A stretch of DNA of 64,000 nucleotides from contig NZ_FRCQ01000002.1 of NCBI RefSeq assembly GCF_900142965.1, positions 1 to 64,000 on the forward strand, in the 5' to 3' direction. This DNA is from Rhizobacter sp. OV335 (lineage in GTDB: Bacteria > Pseudomonadota > Gammaproteobacteria > Burkholderiales > Burkholderiaceae_C). The position numbers and the translations under genes are program-made. Positions 41,443 to 52,464 of the stretch are shown piece after piece; positions within the stretch are counted from its first letter, which is position 1; each line of letters begins with the position of its first letter. Under the pieces are notes generated by a model, which worked only from the letters and a program-made list of their open reading frames with translations, searched no databases and was not told where the DNA came from.

Positions 41443-43425
41443 ATGTTCAAGTTTCTCAAGGGCCTGGACGGCCGCGTGGCGCCCGCAGCGACGCTCCCTG
41501 TGACCGATGACGACCCCGCCGCCTTGAGGCGATCGGCCACACAGGCACTCGGCGAGGGGCGGCTGGCTGATGCGGCTCGCTTGTACCAACGCTTCGCCGA
41601 GCACGATCCGACCGATGCGGAGGTCTTCACGGCGTGGGGGGGCGCCCTCAAGGAGGCGGGCCGCAACGCCGAGGCACAGTCGGTTCTGGCCACCGCAGCC
41701 CGGCTGGCGCCGCGATCGGCAGACCCTCTCTACCTGCTGGGCGAGCTGGCGCAGGCAGCGGGCCGGCCGGCGCAGGCCATCGCGTACTACCGCTCCGCGC
41801 TGCAGGCCCAACCCAGCTTTGCGCCCGCCTGCGCGCCGTTGTGCCGTTTGCTGTACGAGCAGGGCGATCTGGCCGGTGCGTCGGCGGTGATGCGCGGTGC
41901 GATCGAGTTCCACCCCGACCGTGCCGACTTCCACCTGTTCGCCGGGTACGTGACTTTTTCGCAGCAGGGACCTGCGCAGGCTGTGCAGGCCTTCGAGCGC
42001 GCGTTGGCGCTGCAGCCCGGGATGCCAACGGCCCGCTCCAACCTTGTCGTCGCGTTGGAGGCGAGCGGGGATACCCTCCGGGCGCTGGACATCACCCGCG
42101 AGATGCTGGCGGCGGAGCCGGCCCGACCGGAGTTGCGCATCGCGGTCGGGCGGCTGGCGTTCGAGGGGCGCCTGGCCGGGCTGGGGCAGGTCGTGCCGGT
42201 GCGAGCCGATGGTGGGGCGGATGCGGAGCAAGACCCCGGGGATGCCCCGCCGATGCAGCTGGTGGTCGAGGGTTGGCGCGGCATCAACCACTCGTTCGCG
42301 CTGATCCACCAGTGCCAGATCCTCGAACTGCTGCGGCGACGTGATGTCGTGCTGAGCTGCCGCGACCTGCCCTTCGCGCTCGGGCACTGGAACCCGCGCA
42401 CGGTGCCTGCGGGATTCGAGCCGGCCGAGCAGGCGAAGATCGACGCAGTGCCTGTGGTGCCCGAAGGTGCAGCCGCGGACGGCGTCTACCGCATCAGCTC
42501 ACCGTTCGCCGCGCCGCAGCTGCACGACTCGCGAAGGACCTTCACCTACATGGTCACCGAGTGCGGCTTGACGCAAGCGAACTTCGCGGACGGCCGCATG
42601 GACATCCGCCGCTTCACGGCGGGCGGCAACCGCGTCGTCACTTCCAGCCTGTGGTCCAAGCAGCGCCTGGTCGACGAGGGGCTGGACGCCGACGACATCG
42701 ACATCGTCACCTGCGGCGTCAACCGCGAGGTGTTCGCGCCGCTCGAGCCGTTGCAGCGCGCCGAATGGCGCCGCCAACTGGCTCTGCGGGAGCACGAGAT
42801 CGTGTTCCTGAACCTCGGCGCGGCGTTCTGGAACAAGGGCGTCGACCTGTTGATGCTGGCTTTCGCCACGCTGCGGCAGCGTCGCCGCGATATCCGGCTG
42901 ATTCTCAAGGACCAACGGGCGGTCTACGCCGTCACGACAGCCGAGAACACCCTGCGCGACCTGTCGAACCGGCATCCTGCCCTCTTCACGGCCGAAACGA
43001 TCGACGCCATTGCGCTGGTTGGCAGCAATCTGTCTCAGACCCGTCTGGCCGGGCTCTATGGCGTGGCCGATGGCTATGTCTCGCCCTACCGTGCCGAGGG
43101 GTTCAACCTGCCGGTGCTGGAGGCGCTGGCCTGCGCGGTGCCGGTGATCGTGACCGACGGCGGCTCGACGGATGACTTCTGCCCGCCGACAGTGGCGACT
43201 CGCCTGCCCAGCAGGCTGCTCAGCCGCGACGGCGACGAACCGGGCCGGCCGGCACACTATCGCGAACCCGACTTCGACGCGCTGGTCGAAGCGATGTCGC
43301 GCCTTGCTGCCGGCGACGCGATCGACCGCAGTGCCTTCCGCCGGCACCTCGATCGCCTGTTGCCCACCAAGTCCTGGACGGCGGCAACGGCGCAGCTGGT
43401 GGACGCGATGCGCAGGTCGAACTAG
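41443..43425 (+). CDS. TPR-glycosyltransferase fusion protein
   Basis: 660 aa. Residues about 20-230 form consecutive tetratricopeptide repeats (ARLYQRFAEHDPTDAEVFTAWGGALKEAGRNAEA; AYYRSALQAQPSFAPACAPL; FERALALQPGMPTARSNLVVAL). Residues about 260-655 are a GT-B glycosyltransferase with the GT4 donor site YVSPYRAEGFNLPVLEALACAVPVIVTDGG, where E is the conserved catalytic-site Glu. It transfers a sugar to an unknown acceptor; TPRs often recruit protein or glycan acceptors. Overlaps murU tail to tail by 4 bp. Confidence 0.88.
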   Translation: MFKFLKGLDGRVAPAATLPVTDDDPAALRRSATQALGEGRLADAARLYQRFAEHDPTDAEVFTAWGGALKEAGRNAEAQSVLATAARLAPRSADPLYLLGELAQAAGRPAQAIAYYRSALQAQPSFAPACAPLCRLLYEQGDLAGASAVMRGAIEFHPDRADFHLFAGYVTFSQQGPAQAVQAFERALALQPGMPTARSNLVVALEASGDTLRALDITREMLAAEPARPELRIAVGRLAFEGRLAGLGQVVPVRADGGADAEQDPGDAPPMQLVVEGWRGINHSFALIHQCQILELLRRRDVVLSCRDLPFALGHWNPRTVPAGFEPAEQAKIDAVPVVPEGAAADGVYRISSPFAAPQLHDSRRTFTYMVTECGLTQANFADGRMDIRRFTAGGNRVVTSSLWSKQRLVDEGLDADDIDIVTCGVNREVFAPLEPLQRAEWRRQLALREHEIVFLNLGAAFWNKGVDLLMLAFATLRQRRRDIRLILKDQRAVYAVTTAENTLRDLSNRHPALFTAETIDAIALVGSNLSQTRLAGLYGVADGYVSPYRAEGFNLPVLEALACAVPVIVTDGGSTDDFCPPTVATRLPSRLLSRDGDEPGRPAHYREPDFDALVEAMSRLAAGDAIDRSAFRRHLDRLLPTKSWTAATAQLVDAMRRSN

Positions 43426-44126
43426 GGGCCGTTCAAGGCGTCGAGTTGGGCGGGCGTGCCGACGTTCTCCCACGCGCCGCGCCACACCTCGGCGCTGATG
43501 CGCCGCTCGCGCATGCCGGCGAACAGCAGCGGGCCGAGCGCCGCCTTCGTGCCCGGCGCGATGCCGGCGCACAGCGACGCGCGGCACAGCGCGAGGTTGG
43601 CGTAGGTCCAGCGCAGGCCGTCGGGCCCGGCGGCGTCGGCCAACCCGAAGCCTTCGGCATCGAGCCCGAAATCACCCTTCGCATGGAACGCCGGGTTGGG
43701 CACCAGCCACAGGTGCGCCAGCAGCGACCCGGCGGCGAAGCGCGCGCCTTGCTCGGCGTCAAAGCGGAAGCCGGGGGCGTGGATGTCGCCCGAGACAACC
43801 CAGAAGCACTCGTCCGGCCGGTCGACCAGCAGCGGCAGCGCCTTCGCGATGCCGCCGGCGGTCTCCAGCGCGCCGCCGTGGTCGCGCCCTTCCATCGAGT
43901 AGCGGATGCGCAGGCCCCAGCGGCTGCCATCGCCGAGCGCGGCGGGGATCTGCTCCTCCAGCCATGCGGTGTTGATCACCACCTCGCGCACGCCGTCGCG
44001 CGCCAGCGCCGCCAGGTGCCATTCGATCAGCGGCTTGCCGTGCACCGGCAACAGGGGCTTCGGCGTCGCATCGGTCAGCGGCCGCATGCGCTCGCCACGG
44101 CCGGCGGCCAGGATGATGGCCTTCAT
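43422..44126 (-). CDS. murU: N-acetylmuramate-1-phosphate uridylyltransferase (nucleotidyltransferase)
   Basis: 234 aa. [38 protein letters not shown] carries the nucleotide-binding GGRGxRxxPLT-type signature and the KP motif. ETAGGIAKALPLL and VVSGDIHAPGF (metal Asp) follow. It is close to Pseudomonas MurU, which recycles cell-wall MurNAc to UDP-MurNAc, except for a short insert (GRDHGGA) before the ETAGG motif. Its start overlaps the stop of speD (ATGA). Confidence 0.82.
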   Translation of the reverse strand: MKAIILAAGRGERMRPLTDATPKPLLPVHGKPLIEWHLAALARDGVREVVINTAWLEEQIPAALGDGSRWGLRIRYSMEGRDHGGALETAGGIAKALPLLVDRPDECFWVVSGDIHAPGFRFDAEQGARFAAGSLLAHLWLVPNPAFHAKGDFGLDAEGFGLADAAGPDGLRWTYANLALCRASLCAGIAPGTKAALGPLLFAGMRERRISAEVWRGAWENVGTPAQLDALNGP

Positions 44127-44485
44127 GCGGCGCCCCGCAGCAGCGATTGGCGTTCGACCCGCGCCGGCTCGAACACCCCGAGCAGCGCCTCGAGCAGCGC
44201 ATGCGCCTTGGCCGAGTTGTCGGCCCCGAGGTTGCAGACGTAGACGTCCAGCGTCACCCCGCCCAGCTCCGGCCAGGTGTGCACCGCGAGGTGCGATTCG
44301 GCCAGCAGCACGACGCCGGTCACGCCGCCCGGCGCCGGGAAGCGGTGGAACAGCTCGCCGACCGGCTGCAGCGCGGCGGCCGCGACGGCCGCGAGGCAGC
44401 GCCGCCGCAGCGCGTCGGGCTCGGTCATCGCGGGGTTGCCGGGGGCGCAGCCGCGCAGGTCGGCGGTGAGGTGCAGGCCTTGCAT
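44123..44485 (-). CDS. speD: S-adenosylmethionine decarboxylase, prokaryotic type
   Basis: 120 aa, the short class-1B proenzyme. [16 protein letters not shown] includes the autocleavage site between E63 and S64; S64 becomes the pyruvoyl cofactor. It makes decarboxylated SAM, the aminopropyl donor for spermidine. No classical speE is adjacent, and the only aminopropyltransferase in the window is the membrane-anchored one at 26.7 kb. Translationally coupled to murU. Residue spacing and total length are normal. Confidence 0.93.
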   Translation of the reverse strand: MQGLHLTADLRGCAPGNPAMTEPDALRRRCLAAVAAAALQPVGELFHRFPAPGGVTGVVLLAESHLAVHTWPELGGVTLDVYVCNLGADNSAKAHALLEALLGVFEPARVERQSLLRGAA

Positions 44486-44507
44486 CGGCAGGATTATCGG
44501 TGGCGCC

Positions 44508-44513
44508 TAAAAT
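44508..44513 (+). promoter_or_regulatory. Candidate -10 of tkt
   Basis: TAAAAT about 65 bp upstream of the tkt ATG, followed by GCGCCGC. The same hexamer precedes the ferritin-like gene. No convincing -35. It lies in the 92-bp divergent speD/tkt gap. Confidence 0.35.
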
Positions 44514-44577
44514 GCGCCGCTTCCGCCCCCGCGCCCCGACGCGATCGTCCCGAACCCAACCCCAGGAGCCGCCCGGC

Positions 44578-46635
44578 ATGACTGCCCTCGCCCACGACAC
44601 CACCTTGATGGCGAACGCCATCCGCGCCTTGGCGATGGACGCCGTCCAGCAGGCCAATTCCGGCCACCCGGGCGCCCCGATGGGCATGGCCGACATGGCG
44701 GTCGCACTGTGGGGCCGCCACCTGCGCCACAACCCGGCCAACCCGCACTGGGCCAACCGCGACCGCTTCGTGCTGAGCAACGGCCACGCGTCGATGATCC
44801 TGTACGCGCTGCTGCACCTGACCGGCTACGACCTGCCGATGAGCGAGCTGCGCAACTTCCGCCAGCTGCACAGCAAGACCCCCGGCCACCCCGAAGTGGG
44901 CTACACCCCGGGTGTCGAGACCACCACCGGCCCGCTCGGCCAGGGCGTCACCAATGCCGTCGGCATGGCACTGGCCGAGAAGCTGCTGGCCAAGGAATTC
45001 AACCGCGACGGCCATGCGATCGTCGACCACCACACCTATGTGTTCCTCGGCGACGGCTGCCTGATGGAAGGCATCAGCCACGAGGCCGCCGCGCTGGCCG
45101 GCGCCTGGCGCCTGAACAAGCTGATCGCGCTGTACGACGACAACGGCATCTCGATCGACGGCAAGGTCGCGCCGTGGTTCATCGACGACACGCCGAAGCG
45201 CTTCGAGGCCTATGGCTGGAACGTGATCGCCGCCGTCGACGGCCAGGACTCGGCCGCGGTCGATGCCGCGATCACCGCGGCCAAGAAGGCCGACAAGCCG
45301 ACGCTGATCTGCTGCAAGACGACCATCGGCAAGGGCTCGCCGAACCGCGGCGGCACCTCGAAGGCGCACGGCGAGGCGCTGGGCGCCGACGAGATCAAGC
45401 TGACCCGCGAGGCCCTCGGCTGGACCTGGGAGCCGTTCGTGATCCCGGAGCAGGCCTACGAGCAGTGGGACAGCCGCGCCGACGGCCTGGCCGCCGAGAC
45501 GCAGTGGGTCGACGCGTTCGAGGCCTATTCGAAGGCGTTCCCGGAGCTGGCCGTCGAGTTCATCCGCCGCATGGACCACGAGCTGCCGAAGAACTTCCCG
45601 CAGCTGCTGCTCGACACCGCGGTGGCCGCCAACGCGAAGGCCGAGAACGTGGCCAGCCGCAAGGCCAGCCAGATCGCGCTGGAGTCGTTCACGAAGGCGC
45701 TGCCCGAACTGCTCGGCGGCAGCGCCGACCTGACCGGCTCGAACCTGACCAACACCAGCAGCACGCCGCCGCTGCGCATGGAAGCCGACGGCTCGCCGAA
45801 CGGCGGGCGTCACATCAACTACGGCGTGCGCGAGTTCGGCATGGCCGCCGTCATGAACGGCATCGCGCTGCACGGCGGCTTCATCCCGTACGGCGGCACC
45901 TTCCTGACCTTCAGCGACTACAGCCGCAACGCGATCCGCATGGCGGCGCTGATGAAGATCCGCGTGATCCACGTGTTCACGCATGACAGCATCGGTCTCG
46001 GCGAAGACGGCCCGACCCACCAGTCGGTCGAGCATGCCGCGGCGCTGCGCCTGATCCCGGGCCTGGACGTCTGGCGCCCGGCCGACACCGCCGAGACCGC
46101 GGTGGCCTGGGGCGCCGCGATCGGCAACTCGGGACGCCCGAGCGCGCTGCTGCTGTCGCGCCAGAACCTGCCGTACGCGCCGAAGGCCGAATTCGCGGCC
46201 GGCGAGCCGCAGGCCGCCGTCGACACCATCGCGAAAGGCGGCTACGTGCTGGCCGAGCCGAGCGAGGTGGGCCTGAAGAAGAAGGCGCAGGCGGTGATCA
46301 TCGCCACCGGCTCCGAAGTGCAGCTCGCGCTGCATGCGCAGCAGCTGCTCGCGAAGCCCGAGAACGGCGGCATCGCGGTGCGCGTGGTCAGCATGCCCAG
46401 CACCTCGGTGTTCGACCGCCAGGCCCCCGCCTACAAGACCAGCGTGTTGCCGCAGGGCGTGCCGCGCATCGCGGTCGAGATGGGCGTCAGCGACGGCTGG
46501 TGGAAGTACGGCTGCGCCGCGGTGGTCGGCATCGACACCTTCGGCGAATCGGCCCCGGCACCGGTGCTGTTCAAGCACTTCCATTTCACGCCGGAGAACG
46601 TGGCCGACACGGTGCGTGTCGTGCTGGGCAAGTAA
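44578..46635 (+). CDS. tkt: Transketolase
   Basis: 685 aa. Thiamine-diphosphate site: [19 protein letters not shown], then [18 protein letters not shown] and the ThDP motif [18 protein letters not shown]...DDNGISIDG. The transketolase pyrimidine-domain signature is [23 protein letters not shown] with [15 protein letters not shown], and the C-terminal domain is complete. It moves two-carbon units in the pentose-phosphate or Calvin pathway. Followed directly by a TonB-like gene and then gap; tkt-gap neighbourhood is common in betaproteobacteria. Confidence 0.97.
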   Translation: MTALAHDTTLMANAIRALAMDAVQQANSGHPGAPMGMADMAVALWGRHLRHNPANPHWANRDRFVLSNGHASMILYALLHLTGYDLPMSELRNFRQLHSKTPGHPEVGYTPGVETTTGPLGQGVTNAVGMALAEKLLAKEFNRDGHAIVDHHTYVFLGDGCLMEGISHEAAALAGAWRLNKLIALYDDNGISIDGKVAPWFIDDTPKRFEAYGWNVIAAVDGQDSAAVDAAITAAKKADKPTLICCKTTIGKGSPNRGGTSKAHGEALGADEIKLTREALGWTWEPFVIPEQAYEQWDSRADGLAAETQWVDAFEAYSKAFPELAVEFIRRMDHELPKNFPQLLLDTAVAANAKAENVASRKASQIALESFTKALPELLGGSADLTGSNLTNTSSTPPLRMEADGSPNGGRHINYGVREFGMAAVMNGIALHGGFIPYGGTFLTFSDYSRNAIRMAALMKIRVIHVFTHDSIGLGEDGPTHQSVEHAAALRLIPGLDVWRPADTAETAVAWGAAIGNSGRPSALLLSRQNLPYAPKAEFAAGEPQAAVDTIAKGGYVLAEPSEVGLKKKAQAVIIATGSEVQLALHAQQLLAKPENGGIAVRVVSMPSTSVFDRQAPAYKTSVLPQGVPRIAVEMGVSDGWWKYGCAAVVGIDTFGESAPAPVLFKHFHFTPENVADTVRVVLGK

Positions 46636-46638
46636 GTG

Positions 46639-48353
<1,715 letters not shown>

Positions 48354-48375
48354 TCGCCATCGCGATTGCCGCTGG

Positions 48376-48400
48376 AAGGCCTCCCACGGGAGGCCTTTTT
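48376..48400 (+). terminator. Rho-independent terminator of gap
   Basis: AAGGCCTCC, loop CACG, GGAGGCCTT plus TTT: a perfect 9-bp stem with T-run, 23 bp after the gap stop. The remaining gap up to 48572 shows no gene. Confidence 0.92.
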
Positions 48401-48572
48401 CATGGCCGGCCGCCTGCCGTGCAGCGACCGATGTGTTGCCATCCGTTGAATGTGCACGCCCTGCGGGGCAGAGTTGTCTCCAAGCGTGTCAGCCGATGTC
48501 CGGTTCACCCCTGGACACACCGCCGCTGCCTACACTGGCCGTTCCGGGCCGCGAGCCCCTCCAGGTTGTCCC

Positions 48573-50600
48573 ATGAAGCGACTCATCTCCTGCTGCATCG
48601 CCTCGCTGCTGGCCCTGGCGCTCGCGCCGGCCGCATCGGCCGCCGAACAGGCGCCCACCGTGCGCAAGATCCCCGCCGAGCTGCAGGCGCGGGTGATCGT
48701 CAAGTTCAAGGCCGATTCGAGTGCGATGCGGGCGCTGTCGGTCGCCGGCGGCAGCACGCAGGCCGCGCCGCAACAGGCGCAGACGCTGTCGCAGCGGCTC
48801 GGCCTCGCGCTCAGCGACGGCCACGCGCTGACCACGCGCAGCCAGGTCGTGAAGGCGAGCGGGCTCAGCTCGGCCGAGCTGGCGGCGCGCCTGTCGGCGC
48901 TGTCGGATGTCGAGTACGCCGTGCCGGACGGCCGCCGCCGCGCGTTCGCGGCGCCGAACGATCCGCTGTATCTGGGTGGTGGATCCGTGTCGCCGTCCGT
49001 CGGCCAGTGGTACCTGCGCGCATCCACCAGCAGCGTGGTGTCGGCGATCAATGCCGAGACGGCCTGGGCGATCACCACCGGCAGCAGCAGCGTCGTCGTC
49101 GCGGTGCTGGACACCGGCATCCGCCCCGACCACCCCGAGCTCACCAACAAACTGCTGCCGGGCTACGACTTCGTCAGCGATGCGGCGACCGCGAACGACG
49201 GCAGCGGCCGCGACAACGACCCGAGCGACCCCGGCGACTGGATCACGTCGGCCGAGGACGCCAGCGGTGACTTCGCCGGCTGCGGCGCCGAAGGCAGCAG
49301 CTGGCACGGTACGCAGACGGCCGGCCTGGTCGGCGCATCGACCAACAACGGCAGCGGCATGGCCAGCATCGGGCGCGACGTGAAGCTGCTGCCGGTGCGC
49401 GTGCTCGGCAAGTGCGGCGGCGACGACAGCGACATCATCGCGGCGATGCGCTGGGCCGCCGGCTTCACGGTGTCCGGCGTGCCGGTCAACACCAACCCGG
49501 CCAAGGTGCTGAGCCTGAGCCTCGGCGGGTCGGGCACCTGCTCGCAGGCCTACAAGGACGCAATGACCGAACTGACCGCTGCCGGCGTCGTCGTCGTCGC
49601 GGCGGCCGGCAACGACGGCCTGGCGGTCAACGTGCCGGCCAACTGCCCCGGCGTCGTCGGCGTGGCCGGCGTGCGCCACACCGGCAGCAAGGTCGGCTTC
49701 TCGAGCCTCGGGCCGGAGCTGACGATCGCCGCGCCCGCCGGCAACTGCGTCAACACCAGCGGCGCGTGTCTCTATCCGATCCTGACGACCACCAACACCG
49801 GCAGCACCACGCCGGGCACCAGCACCTACACCGACAGCGCCAACCCGTCGCTCGGCACCAGTTTCTCGACACCGCTGGTGGCCGGCACGCTCGGCCTGAT
49901 GTTCTCGGCCGACCCGGCGCTGACGCCGGCCCAGGCGATCAGCGTGCTGAAGAGCACCGCGCGCGCGTTCCCGACCACCGGCGCAGCCGCCGGCGTGGTG
50001 GCCTGCCATGCGCCGACGGCGACCGCGCAGAGCGCCGAGTGCTACTGCACGAAGACCACCTGCGGCGCCGGGCTGCTGGACGCCGGCGCGGCGGTGGCGG
50101 CCGTGGCCCAGGTGGTGGCGCGCATCGACACCAGCTCGGCCAGCACGACGGCAGGCTCCTCGGTCACGTTCGACGGCAGCGGCTCGTCGGCACCGGCCGG
50201 CCATGCGATCACCGGCTACCAGTGGGCGCTGACCGCCGGCAGCGGCATCGCCAGCTTCACCAGCGCGACCAATGCCGCGACCGCGACGGTCGCGACAACG
50301 GCGGCCGGCAGCGTCACCGTGAGCCTGACCGTCACCGACGACGCCGCGGCGCAGGCCACCAGCACCGCGTCGGTCACGGTCAATGCAGCCACGACGCCGG
50401 GACGGCCCGGCACGCCGACAACCCCGGCCACGACGCCCTCCACCTCCAGCGGCGACAGCGGCGGTGGCGCCCTCGGCTGGCCGTGGCTGGCCGGCCTGCT
50501 GGCGGCGGTGCTGGCGCTGCAGGCGTCGTCGCGCGCGCGCCATCGCGCCGCCCGCCGCCAGACCCTTGCACACAACTCGACGCCTCGCCTTGGGGCATGA
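48573..50600 (+). CDS. Secreted S8 subtilisin-like protease with PKD domain and GlyGly-CTERM tail
   Basis: 675 aa. Signal peptide (cleavage near ASA-AEQ), an inhibitor-like propeptide (about 28-120), then the catalytic domain with D180 (AVLDTGI), H245 (SSWHGTQTAG), N347 (AAAGND) and S430 (LGTSFSTPLVAG). A PKD-like domain lies at about 516-605 and a Pro/Thr/Ser linker follows. The C-terminus is GDSGGGALGWPWLAGLLAAV, then a basic stretch: a GlyGly-CTERM signal cut by rhombosortase. About 13 residues extend beyond the last arginines, which is longer than usual. Tandem with a second such protease 22 bp downstream. Confidence 0.93.
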   Translation: MKRLISCCIASLLALALAPAASAAEQAPTVRKIPAELQARVIVKFKADSSAMRALSVAGGSTQAAPQQAQTLSQRLGLALSDGHALTTRSQVVKASGLSSAELAARLSALSDVEYAVPDGRRRAFAAPNDPLYLGGGSVSPSVGQWYLRASTSSVVSAINAETAWAITTGSSSVVVAVLDTGIRPDHPELTNKLLPGYDFVSDAATANDGSGRDNDPSDPGDWITSAEDASGDFAGCGAEGSSWHGTQTAGLVGASTNNGSGMASIGRDVKLLPVRVLGKCGGDDSDIIAAMRWAAGFTVSGVPVNTNPAKVLSLSLGGSGTCSQAYKDAMTELTAAGVVVVAAAGNDGLAVNVPANCPGVVGVAGVRHTGSKVGFSSLGPELTIAAPAGNCVNTSGACLYPILTTTNTGSTTPGTSTYTDSANPSLGTSFSTPLVAGTLGLMFSADPALTPAQAISVLKSTARAFPTTGAAAGVVACHAPTATAQSAECYCTKTTCGAGLLDAGAAVAAVAQVVARIDTSSASTTAGSSVTFDGSGSSAPAGHAITGYQWALTAGSGIASFTSATNAATATVATTAAGSVTVSLTVTDDAAAQATSTASVTVNAATTPGRPGTPTTPATTPSTSSGDSGGGALGWPWLAGLLAAVLALQASSRARHRAARRQTLAHNSTPRLGA

Positions 50601-50622
50601 TCTCCGCTCGACGGAGACACCC

Positions 50623-52428
50623 ATGCGCCACTTTCTGACACTCCCCAGCGCCCTCGCGGTGCTCGGGGCCCTGGCCGCCGGCCACGCCGCTGCCGCCTCG
50701 CCCCAGCCGGAACGGTCCCTGACAGTCACATCGAAAGCGCCCCGCGCGCTCGGGCTGCTGGTCAAGCTGAAGGATGCGCCGTCGCACGAACAGGCCGCGG
50801 CCCTCGGCACCACGAAGGTGGGCACCGAACGGCTGCAGGGCGTGATGCGGACCGCCGGCCTCGCCGCGCTGAAGATCTCGCCGAACGGGCGCGCGGCGCA
50901 GCGGGTGGATTTCGACCACGTGCTGTCGGCCGGCGAGGCGGCCACGCTGGCCGCCAGGCTGCGCGCGCAGCCGGAGGTCGAGTGGGTCGTCCCGAATGAC
51001 ATCGAGCGCCGGCTGGCGCTGCCGACCGACCCGCGCTTCCCGAAGACGGTCAGCACCACCGGACAGTGGTGGCTGCAGCCGGTCAGCGGATCGGACGCGA
51101 ACGTGGCGAGCGACCGGATGCGCGGCGTGCCCGGCGTGCAGGGCGCGTGGGACACGACGACCGGCAACGCTGCGGTCACGATCGCGATCCTCGATTCGGG
51201 CGTCACGACGCACCCCGACCTGTCGGCCGCGCGCTACTGGCCGGGCCGCGATTTCGTCTCGGAACTCGCGTATTCGAACGATGGCAACGGCTGGGACACT
51301 GACCCGAGCGATCCGGGCGACTGGGTCACGCAAGCCGACCTCAGCAGCCCCGACTTTGCCGGCTGCGGCGTCGAAGACAGCTCGTGGCACGGCACGACGA
51401 CGGCCGGCATCGCGGCCGCGGCCAGCAACGACGGCGTCGGCGTGGCCGGCGTCAACTGGACCAGCCGGGTGCTGCCAGTGCGCATCTCCGGCAAGTGCGG
51501 CGCGACGGTCGGCGACATCGTCGACGGCATGCGCTGGGCCGCCGGCCTGCAGGTGCTCGACGGCAGCAACAACACGATCCCCGTCAACCCGCACCCGGCC
51601 CGCGTGATCAACCTGAGCTTCGGTGGCAGCAACGCGTGCAATCAGGCGTACCAGAGCGCCATCGACGATGTGGCCGCGGTGAAGACCGTCGTCGTCGCGC
51701 CGGCCGGCAATGAAAGCGGTGGCGTGACGCGCCCGGCCAACTGCAGCGGCGTGGTCGGCGTTGCCGCGGTGAACCGCGACGGCTTCAAGGCCAGCTACTC
51801 GAACTTCGGCCCGAGCATCCAGATCGCGACGGTCGGTGGCGACACGTCGCAGATCGGCAACTGGGGCAGCACGGTCAACGACGACGGGCTGTTGACGATC
51901 AGCAACAGCGGTTTCAGCACGCCCGGCACCGGCAACTACGTCAACGTGTTCGGCACCAGCTTCTCGACCCCACTGGTGTCCGGCGTGCTGAGCCTGATGG
52001 TCAGCGTGAACCCCAACCTGACGACCGCGCAGCTGATCGACGGGCTCAAGCGCAGCGCGCGGCCGCACGTCACGTCGCCGGTGGTCGGGGCCTGCGCGAA
52101 TTCGAACCCGGGGCGCTGCATCTGCACGACGAGCACCTGCGGCGCCGGCTTGATGGATGCGGCACAGGCACTGGTGTATGCGGCGAACCCGACCGGCTAC
52201 ACCGCGCCGAACTGGTCGTCGGTGGTGATCAACACGCCGGCACTGCGGGCCGCGGCGGCGCAGGGGCAGGATCTGGCGGCGAATGGGGGGAGCGACAACC
52301 CGGGCAATCCGAACGATCCGCCGATCAACCCGCCGGGCGACAGCGGTGGCGGTGCGCTGGGGTTCGGCTGGCTGTTGGGGCTGCTGGCGGCGGTGGCCGC
52401 GCTGCGGCGCAAACACCATTCGGCCTGA
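50623..52428 (+). CDS. Secreted S8 subtilisin-like protease with GlyGly-CTERM tail
   Basis: 601 aa. Signal peptide, propeptide (about 40-130), catalytic residues D191 (AILDSGV), H256 (SSWHGTTTAG), N363 (PAGNES) and S446 (FGTSFSTPLVSG). After a short Asn/Pro linker the tail reads GDSGGGALGFGWLLGLLAAV then ALRRKHHSA: a canonical GlyGly-CTERM (Gly motif, hydrophobic helix, basic end). GDSGGGALG is identical in the upstream protease, but there is no PKD domain. The tandem arrangement implies gene duplication; the core enzymes have diverged considerably. Confidence 0.94.
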   Translation: MRHFLTLPSALAVLGALAAGHAAAASPQPERSLTVTSKAPRALGLLVKLKDAPSHEQAAALGTTKVGTERLQGVMRTAGLAALKISPNGRAAQRVDFDHVLSAGEAATLAARLRAQPEVEWVVPNDIERRLALPTDPRFPKTVSTTGQWWLQPVSGSDANVASDRMRGVPGVQGAWDTTTGNAAVTIAILDSGVTTHPDLSAARYWPGRDFVSELAYSNDGNGWDTDPSDPGDWVTQADLSSPDFAGCGVEDSSWHGTTTAGIAAAASNDGVGVAGVNWTSRVLPVRISGKCGATVGDIVDGMRWAAGLQVLDGSNNTIPVNPHPARVINLSFGGSNACNQAYQSAIDDVAAVKTVVVAPAGNESGGVTRPANCSGVVGVAAVNRDGFKASYSNFGPSIQIATVGGDTSQIGNWGSTVNDDGLLTISNSGFSTPGTGNYVNVFGTSFSTPLVSGVLSLMVSVNPNLTTAQLIDGLKRSARPHVTSPVVGACANSNPGRCICTTSTCGAGLMDAAQALVYAANPTGYTAPNWSSVVINTPALRAAAAQGQDLAANGGSDNPGNPNDPPINPPGDSGGGALGFGWLLGLLAAVAALRRKHHSA

Positions 52429-52432
52429 ACAC

Positions 52433-52457
52433 CGCTCGCCCTGAGCTTGTCGAAGGG
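52433..52457. repeat. Dispersed short repeat (CCCTGAGCTTGTCGAAGGG type)
   Basis: CCCTGAGCTTGTCGAAGGG at 52439-52457, preceded by CCGCTCG. This matches from memory a very widespread short dispersed repeat of high-GC proteobacteria (CCGTTCGCCCTGAGC...). It sits between the convergent protease and SPOR genes. Only one copy was noticed in this window. Confidence 0.65.
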
Positions 52458-52464
52458 TCGGGGC

